A stretch of 64,000 nucleotides of DNA from Acanthococcus lagerstroemiae. Taxonomy: Eukaryota; Arthropoda; Insecta; Hemiptera; Eriococcidae. The position numbers were made by a program, and so were the translations under genes. The notes beneath the pieces are model-generated. The model made no database searches and was not told the DNA's origin. It worked only from the letters and a program-made list of their open reading frames with translations. The DNA is taken from NCBI GenBank assembly GCA_031841125.1, contig CM063112.1, positions 65,058,057 through 65,122,056 on the forward strand. The letters run 5' to 3'. Below are positions 53,268-62,200 of the stretch, piece after piece (the stretch's first letter is position 1; the number at the start of each line of letters is the position of its first letter).

Positions 53268-56200
53268 GTCAAAGTCAAATGTACCCGTATGAATAGGTCA
53301 GTTTACATTTTGGGGCTCAAGACGCCGTCCGATCGAGAATGTAATGGAATAATTCGAAATCAAAGACAAGAACAAAGGTCTCATTGAACGACGGACAGGA
53401 TCGCTTTTTTCCCCTTTCTATGAAAAAGAAAATTGGTTTCTCCTGTCCCTCAAAGACAAAGGAGTAAAGTTTTTTTCATTCAAGAAAACCTTTTCCAATG
53501 CCGGGTTCAAATTTTTCTACAGAGTCAATTTGTCCCTTTTAAAGGGGTCAAATTTAGATTTTTGGGCCAAAATCCGAGTCGGATCCAAACTCTGATTAGA
53601 TTTTCAGAAACTGGGACCCGTGAAACTACTGTTCCTATATTCTGATTCCTCGCTTAATTTCTACAGTACAATTAATTTGGCCCTCTGGAAAGAGAAAAAC
53701 TTAGAGTTTGGGCCCAAATTTGGGGCGAATCAAAAAGCTAATTGCATTTTCGTAATCAGAGCGACCTAATGCTATTTCAATATTATGTTCGATATGTTTC
53801 CATTTAAGAGGGAAAAAAAGATTTTTACACCCAAAAAGAAAGGAGACCTTAGCTCTTGAAGACCCCCTTTTATCTTTTCTCGATCCAATTTGACAATAAA
53901 AAAAAGCTATAGGGATTTTTCGTACCACATCCTCTATATATGATGTGCTTGTACGGGTACCGTATTCTATTCACTCCGTTTGTAAGTATTTCTCTCTCTC
54001 TCTCTCTCTACCAATATCTCCGCACCGGTCGTAACATAAGCACGTTCGCTCTTAAAGTTATACGGTGTACTCGTACCTACTGTTATCGCTTTTTGTCGGA
54101 AGCTGAAAGAAACTTCAAACTTTTTGTTTATACTCCTACAATCGGTCGCATGTACAGTGTGTTTGCACATACTCTTATTTCACGATGTATCGTTTCAGAC
54201 AATTTGAAAAATGGTCGCTTCCACCAACATTTACGTGATTCGTTCTCACCGTTGGTCGGGCGCTACGTAGATTTAATGGAATCTTCGATTGGTCAGTCCA
54301 TACACAAAGGTTTCGAGAAGGAGAGATGGGAGCCGAAAGGGTAATAAGAGTAGTATTTCGTTATTAGTTGTTTCCTCTTTAAATTGCCTATCTTATTTTA
54401 ATCGTGCTTCCGCGTTCGTAAGATAATACAAAACTGCTTCCTGTATCGTGGATTACACCTGTCACTAGCGTACGTCATTGTTTGAAGAACAAGACTCCCG
54501 ACGTAAGGTTTAAAATGCCGAGTTTCAATCTTCCCTCCTTCCTCTGCTTCCTCTTCCTCCTCCTCTTACTTCTTCCACAATGGCTTAAAGTAACGAAATT
54601 ACAAGCAGATTCCTTAATAACGCTACATTCGATAATATTCCATAATGGAGAAAGGCGAGGGGGTGAAACTGATTTTTCGAAGATCTACCTACCTACCTAC
54701 CTACCTACCTACCTGCGTAATGCAGTGTTGCGCATTTTACAGCGGCGGGTGTTAGATTACTCATTCTCGAGCAACGAGAATACCAGTCGTACACGCCAGT
54801 TACCCCAATAATAATTAATGATGTTACATATACTACGTAAGTCAGCTAGCCTACAGTACTGGTAATTACCGCGTTTTAAAAGTAGGTTTTCCAGAAAATT
54901 TTGTTCGTATTTAGGGCTGGCTCTCCTCGGCATTAATACTCGGTTGAAAATTACTCACTCATCGCCCTCGATGCGAAAATATCTATTTTTGGTTATTTTT
55001 ATCATCCCCTTCAATTCTGCGATTGTCTCGTAAGTTATTATAACTCATCTTCTCGATATTTTTCCTCAGTAACGGATGCGCTACTTCGGAAGACTTGTTT
55101 TGGAAACTTGATGCCCTTCAATCATTTATAAGGGATCTCCACTGGCCAGATGAAGATTTCAGAATGCGTCTAGAACAAAGACTGAAACATATGGCTTGCG
55201 AAATGATCGAATCCTGCGTGCAAAGGTCTGTTACCTTTAGTTTAGCACACGGATAAATATTATAGATTGTCATGAAACACGGGCTATCCGGCCCGGTTGG
55301 TCCGCAGAGGAGGTTGGTCGGCAATTCAGCAGCGGAATCCGGCGGTTCCGAAGCGACCGGCACGCATTGTTGTTGACTGAGAAACGTACCTCGTTGCGAG
55401 TCAACATTTTTCAAAAGATAAAGGTAACAGTCGGAAACATGCGAGATCAGGCTTATGCGGCACAAAAACCCACGATTGGCGTGAAATAACGTACTAACCG
55501 ATGTTAAGGTGAATTCTACTCGAAGTACCAAAGAAACTATCGTTTGCAACCTGCCGAGAGCCAACAGGTAAATAAGCGGTACGGATGATGTCCGGGGGGG
55601 GGGGACTCTGTAGAGGGCTGCAACCTTCTGGAAAAAAACTGTGAGATAAGTAGTCGCTTACGATCCAAGGGGTTCGTTCGCAACCTGCCGGGAACTACCC
55701 AGGTACGTGGCTGAATCGCAACGATTGGTGTCCCAACCCCTCGACTTCGATCGTGTTCACGAAGAAAAACACAATCGTAGCTAGATACGCGAGTAAAGTC
55801 GCAATCTGCCGGGTACCCAAACCAAGTACGCGATTTAGCTCGATCATTGAATGATGGTAGCAGTACCAGCGGATGTACTAGCATAACCTGGCGGGTGCCT
55901 AACCAGGTACACGAGTATAAATAACCGTGATCTGTTTAAGCTTTTTTAGACGGGTACGCAAAGAAAAAAGAAGAAAAAAAAAACAAAAACAAAAAAAAAA
56001 CAGATCTTGTATACTTTACGAGAAGTAGGCTAGAGAAAAAGTGTGAGTATGGCCCCTACCATAGCCTAGAGCCAGACGGAACGCGAAGAAAAAAGTACAT
56101 CGTGAATTTCTTTACGACTAGTAGGCTAGAGAAAGGGCGCGAAAACGTGACAGCAGGAAAAAAGGTGGTATTAGCTAAGTTCGGATGTTGCGAGAAATAG

Positions 56201-59200
56201 GCGTGTGGCGAGAGATAGCTAGGGAGTAGCCAAAGAGTTTCTAGGCTGGACAAGGTGGCGAGAGATATCAGCACGAATTTAGCCTACGTTGCGAGCGAGT
56301 CGCGCAGAAACCGGCGAATGCTCTCAACTGAAGTGAAATTAAGGATTTTATAGGAATGATCAAAATCACAAACAACCGCAGAAATGCGGCAAGCTCTGGT
56401 GGTCAAGAGGAAAAATCGGAACTCGAAGAAAGCGGCTGCGGCTCGATGAACTAACTGACCGATACTAAAGTAAAAAGTAAAACGGAGCGAAAAATACATA
56501 GGATTATGACAAAGGGACGAAGAGAGAGCACCGAATGTACGATGAGCGTGTATTTGCAGGCTCGGAATTGGTTTAGGTAGGAAGTAAAGAACGGGAATGA
56601 GGGAAACAGAGTCCTGGTTTACGAGGGTGCATATTGATTAGGCCGCACAGCTACGAATGGAGGCTTCCGGTCAGTTCAGTTTGCAACCGCGGAGACTTTA
56701 GAGCGACAAGTGTGTCGTCATCGTAAGACTGAGAATCAGTATTCCTCAATAATACTAATTATTATCGCGAATGAGGAACGGTCGAAGTAGCTTATAGGAA
56801 GGCCGCGAATATTGATTTCAGCTCTTTGGTGTCTTAACAAATTCGGGACCCACAAAATTTGTGCCGCTGTGTCGAAGGACTTGATGCGCTCACTCTTGTA
56901 GAATTAGTAGTAAGACCAGCCATTGCGAACGCAATAAGTATGGAGATCTGGCGGATCAGTGGAACAGGTTTTTTGGGTCAAAGAAAATTGTGAAATGTAT
57001 CAAAATATGTTCGCATTGTTACAGAACCGATACAGCTTTTCAACAAGGACTGAAGCGTGGCGTTACGTTCATTTCAACCGACTACATAATTCCGTCGGAA
57101 ATCTGCTGCATGCTCAACGTGATACTAGATGCGAAAAATCAATCGTTCAAACTTTGTACAATAGACGGAGTTGATATGGTAAGAACCGGTTAAATATGAC
57201 GGGTTTAAGTTTGCACCACCAGCCGAAGGGAAAGGCGGCAACACGAGAATCGTATTACACTATTTCCTCCTAGTTGGCATACAATTTTTTATTTATTTAT
57301 TTATTTCGAAAGCGTAAAATTACGTAGAAACTGGGAGCAGCAGAAGAGTATTGGGGGTCCAAGTAAATTCAGCGCAGCTGAATTGAACGAGGTATAATTG
57401 TACGGTTAATCATCGCATGGTAAATGAAACGCGCGGTTAGTTGAACGCGATAAATTAACAACCGTGATACCAATTTCATACCCGATTTCGTGCTTGGCTA
57501 TACCAAAGTCAGTCATATGCTAATTTAAAGTAGACCTTTTTTCTAATTTTGCTCTCAACCGGAGCCCTGGAATCCGCTCTTTCGAGCATTACCTCAGAGA
57601 CGTCGGGGGGCTGTTAGGGCTGTCTTAGTCATCTTCACTTCTTGCCGAAAAACTGGCCTAGGTCGAAATCTAGCGAGTTGCTACGTGGGCTTGAACCCGG
57701 AACCTCCGGATTCCGACACCAGCGCGCTATCCACTCGGCTAACAGACCCCAATATTTAAGGGGGGGGGAAATCATATATATCACTAATGCATACACATGT
57801 TCCTCTTTCTGAGAATCTGTTATAGTTAGGAAGCTGAACTTTGGCACACATATTTGGTAAACCTTTCGCTAAAATTGAAGTATCTCTCGTCCAATTTTAG
57901 CAAAAGGTTTGCTAAATATGTGTGCCAAAGTTCAGCTACCTAACTATAACAGATCCTCAGAAAGAGGAACATGTGTATGCATTAGTGATATACACGATTC
58001 CCACCCCCCTTAAAGTACGAGTAGATACCTACCGTACATTTTAATAATTCTAATAAAATTTTGGAATAACTTAGAACGCTAGTACAAAATAATGACAACC
58101 AGTTTTGAGCTGAAATTCGTACTTGGGATTAGAATTTGCTTAGCCTTTTCCCCGTCTCTTACCAAAAGTTTTGAATGCGTTTAGAGAGTCTAGAGTGCAG
58201 AAGTGAGGAATAGTGTTAAAAAAGGTGCAAAATGAATATAATATTAGAGCAACAATTTTAAACAAAAACTGTCATTTTGGGATAACGTTTCACCCCTCCC
58301 CCAACAGAGTTTGCCAGTATCTCGGGAGTGATATATAAACTGTGGAAATTATGGTATAAAATGAGTACTAAATTATAGCTGCAGCGTAGTAGTTGATCAT
58401 CGTGAGGTGAGAGGGAAGCGCTGGGCAATTGTGCTCTCATCTACCTGCAACCATTGTTAACCTTTGGTATGCCGTTTTATTCGAGTTTCCTGCGCTCAAA
58501 TAATCACGCCCATCTAGGTATATTAATTCACATCACCTACTTACTCACCACGAGTATACCTAAATTTCGAGTAATGCGCGTTAATCGCGAAGAAAAATAC
58601 TAATCTCGTTACCTAATGCACGAATTAACCTCGAGTTTTAAATTTCAATATTTTTTCCTCAACAGTATAAATACCATTGTAAGATTGATGACATTATCGA
58701 AAAGACGCTTACTAACATGTCCCAAGGCATGATCAACAAGTTGGTATCGGTACTCGAAGCTACATTGTCGAAATTGTCGAGATACGACGAAGGCAGTCTG
58801 ATAGGATCGATCCTAAGTTTTACGGTAAGAAATAGCTTTTAATTCTCATGCGAGGAAGTAGATATTTGTGCAGGCTCTAATCGTGGAGTACACCTTAACT
58901 CTTAATCATCACGTAGATGTAGGTATCACTTTTATTCCATAGGTAGTATTAGGTTCGGATGGTTTGCCTCTACCGTCTTGTTTGTCATAGAACTATTCAG
59001 TGTCCACAGTCCATACAGCTTGGCTTTTTCATTTTCAAGAACTCTCGCTGGCTCATATTTAAAATACTGTTTTTCTTCGTCTTTGAGACCATACTTATTC
59101 GCTAGGGTGCTACGTACTATAATTAAGCGACGTTATCGTGTCTATTTTCATATTATTACTTATATTATTATTATTATTATTAGCCCCCTAGGCCCATTCG

Positions 59201-62200
59201 GGGCGTTTCCGGGATAGGGGGTGTGGTGTCCTTAGGCCAAATTGGCAGGCGTGCATCGCCATACGCCCCTCTATCATCGATTATTGTTATTATAGATATT
59301 ATTAATAATAAATCATATTTATTAAAGGTAAATTATTTATTTATTATTATTCCATAGAACGTGTCCGGATCGGGAAAGGAAATGGGCCACGCCTATGTAA
59401 ACTTTGCCAGAAATTCTATGGACCAGATTAGGAGCAAGGTGAACGACGAGCTTTGGATATTAAATTTCTTTGAAGTGAGTCCTAAGTTCCGGCTTTTATT
59501 AAGCAACGTTACATGTTCGTAAGTTAGTGTTCATGTTTCCGCTCTGTGTTACCAGCCGTCAGATAACATTTCAAATTAGTATACTGTGATACAAATATAA
59601 AACCCTATTTTGTAAACTACGCGCAAAAAAATGATTTATGAAAAGTAGCGTGGTACACACGTGCAAAGAGCTTTCTTCTCGCATTTGTATCATGGTATAC
59701 GATATTTCGCTTCCCCTCCTCCATTAAAGGAGCATATAAAAAAATTTTACTTTTCTCTCAAAAAAATTATATTACATATTTCAAAACAGAATTTTGCTCA
59801 ATGAAAGCTATTTTTAATGAATTAATTATTCTAAATTTCCGGATAATTAAGGTAACTTACGGTAATCTATAATTCACTGAATTGTACGAATAGTGTGTGC
59901 GTAAAAAACTTCATTTAGAATACTATGACGTAATTTTTGACGAATGCATACGCTCGCGTTGACTCGTATAATATTTTTTTCAATTTACGCGCGAAGGATG
60001 CGAAACTATGATACGAGAAATCACTTTTTTGTAAACTCTTCTAATAACTCTGCGAGAAATACTTACTCCAAGCGTGGTTATCTTTCGCCGTTTGGAATGT
60101 TACACGCGCACTAGGCTCACATAAATCGCCGTAAGTTTTGAGTCTTATAAATTTACTCGTTTCCTAATTCCTCCAAAACACAAATTTAGAAAGCCCAAGA
60201 TCGATTATTTGATAGAAAACCCTACATGCAAAACGCGTTACTGCGCGCGCACTGTACAGCTTGCACTAACAAATTTATTTCCGAGCGATGACGATAACAG
60301 GAAATATACAATGCACGCAATACTTACGTTGCCCTCAGTAAAGGATACTCGTTTGAAAATCAGTCATGTTCCGCGCTTGATACGAAAATAGATATTTTTT
60401 GGGTACTTAATGGAAAGAAATATCACACAATATACGAGCAAAAATCTGTTTTTGACGCTGATGTACCTACAATATAGGTACCTACGTACCTGAGCGTACC
60501 TACGCGAGCCTAGAGTTATTTTACCCAAAGATTGTAAAATTATTTCGACCTTAGGAGTGACCAGAAATATTTAAATTTTGTTTCTTTTCATTTCTTCTTT
60601 TAGCTATGGTATACCACTCAAGTTCAAATCATCTGCAACTGGCTATCGGAGAGGATGGAACACTCGTTACATTATTATCAGTGCATGTGCCTCGCTCATA
60701 TAGTGAAGGTAGGCTTCAATTTACGTGTCTGTACTAATAGTTTGTATTCTTAAATAGGTATACGATGTTCTTTTGATTCACTCGTCTGTTTTACATCAAA
60801 AAAAAAAAGAGAAAATTTCAAAAATATTCGTATCACACCACTTCGGGAAAATGTTCACCCTGCCCCCCCCCCCCCGTAAATTAGGACAATTTTCCATTCC
60901 TTGCCCTTCTACTAAATTGATCGAATGAAAAAACGTGTCGGCCGATGTTGAAGTAAAATCGGTAAAGGGAAACGAGTCAGCTTGTGTTCTCCCAAAACAT
61001 TTACATAGATACTATATACAAATAAGTACAAGCATCACAATCGCGGTAATTCGTTTATTGCGTACATGTTGAAAAATGTACACTTTACGAATGTTTTTTG
61101 CCGATCGTAAGTCGGACTTAACAATCATGAGATAGATCGCGCAGAATGCATCGCTATCCTCTGTTGTTAAGAACATAACGTGACATCTTAACAGCGGCGC
61201 ACGTCTTTAACAACCGTGCACACGTATTTAACAAAAGCCTTTATTCCCCCTGTCAATTTTTCAACATGTAATAAGCAATAAAATATCTTACACAACAACG
61301 TTTGTCAGTGAGTTTACATGTCTCGGGCAATTGCTCACTCGCCTCCGGCTCGCTTCGCAAACTTTGCCCTCGCATGTAAACGCTCACTTACAAACGTTGG
61401 TGTGTAATATACTATTGTACGAGTATAAGCCGCTAACGGGAACATGCCTGTAAATTCGACGTTGTTTTTTTTCTCGCCGAGTTTCCGGGTCGTCGAATTT
61501 ATTTTCCAGCTCGTTCTTCTAATCATCCGTTATTATTGTGTGTGTGTGTGTGTGTGTGTGTGCGGGGTAGGGGGGGGGGCTCAGCGCGAAATCATACCGT
61601 TACATCGTCATTTTTGAAAAACTTAATGAGACGAAACGTTTCGTTTTCGCGAGCAATAATATCACAAAACGATTCCACTTCGAATCCCTGGCTTTCATTT
61701 TTGGATTTTACAGAGCGCTAGTTTGTTAAAACCAGTAAAATTGGACGTCTGTGAAGCTCATCGGGCCGTATTAAGTATAGAAAGAATGAGGGCAACAACT
61801 GCCAATGCCTTGATCTGCGCCACGAAATTCTGCGGTATACCCCACCGCTTCGACGAGTTATATAATGCTTATTCTTTTTATCACTATAGAAACTGTACTC
61901 GTTTTTATCACTATATAGAAACTGTACTCGGATTTCGAATTGCAAGGCGTCATGGAAGACAAACTGAATTCGAAAACGTATCAAAATATCGCTACGAGAA
62001 TGCAAACTGAAGAAGCAACTTGCGCACTAACCATGAGCGCTCGTGGAGTGGATACCGAGTAAGTATAACAAAATAACTCTGATTGAACATCACAAAGTTT
62101 CGAGTCGAAGTTGAAAGTTTCTCGCAATGTTCATTTCCTCGGTGAGTTTGTTCGCTCCCTTTTGAAAAATGAAGGAGATGGAAAAAATCGAAGTCAAAAT

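Larger units (their letters stand above)
58825..59357 (+). other. Intron 26
   Basis: Apart from the microsatellite and the retrotransposon tail, nothing recognised. Confidence 0.7.
60709..61713 (+). other. Intron 28, first part
   Basis: Contains a 13-base C run near 60863, a foldback MITE (61283-61412) and a GT microsatellite (61536-61562) followed by a G run. Confidence 0.7.
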
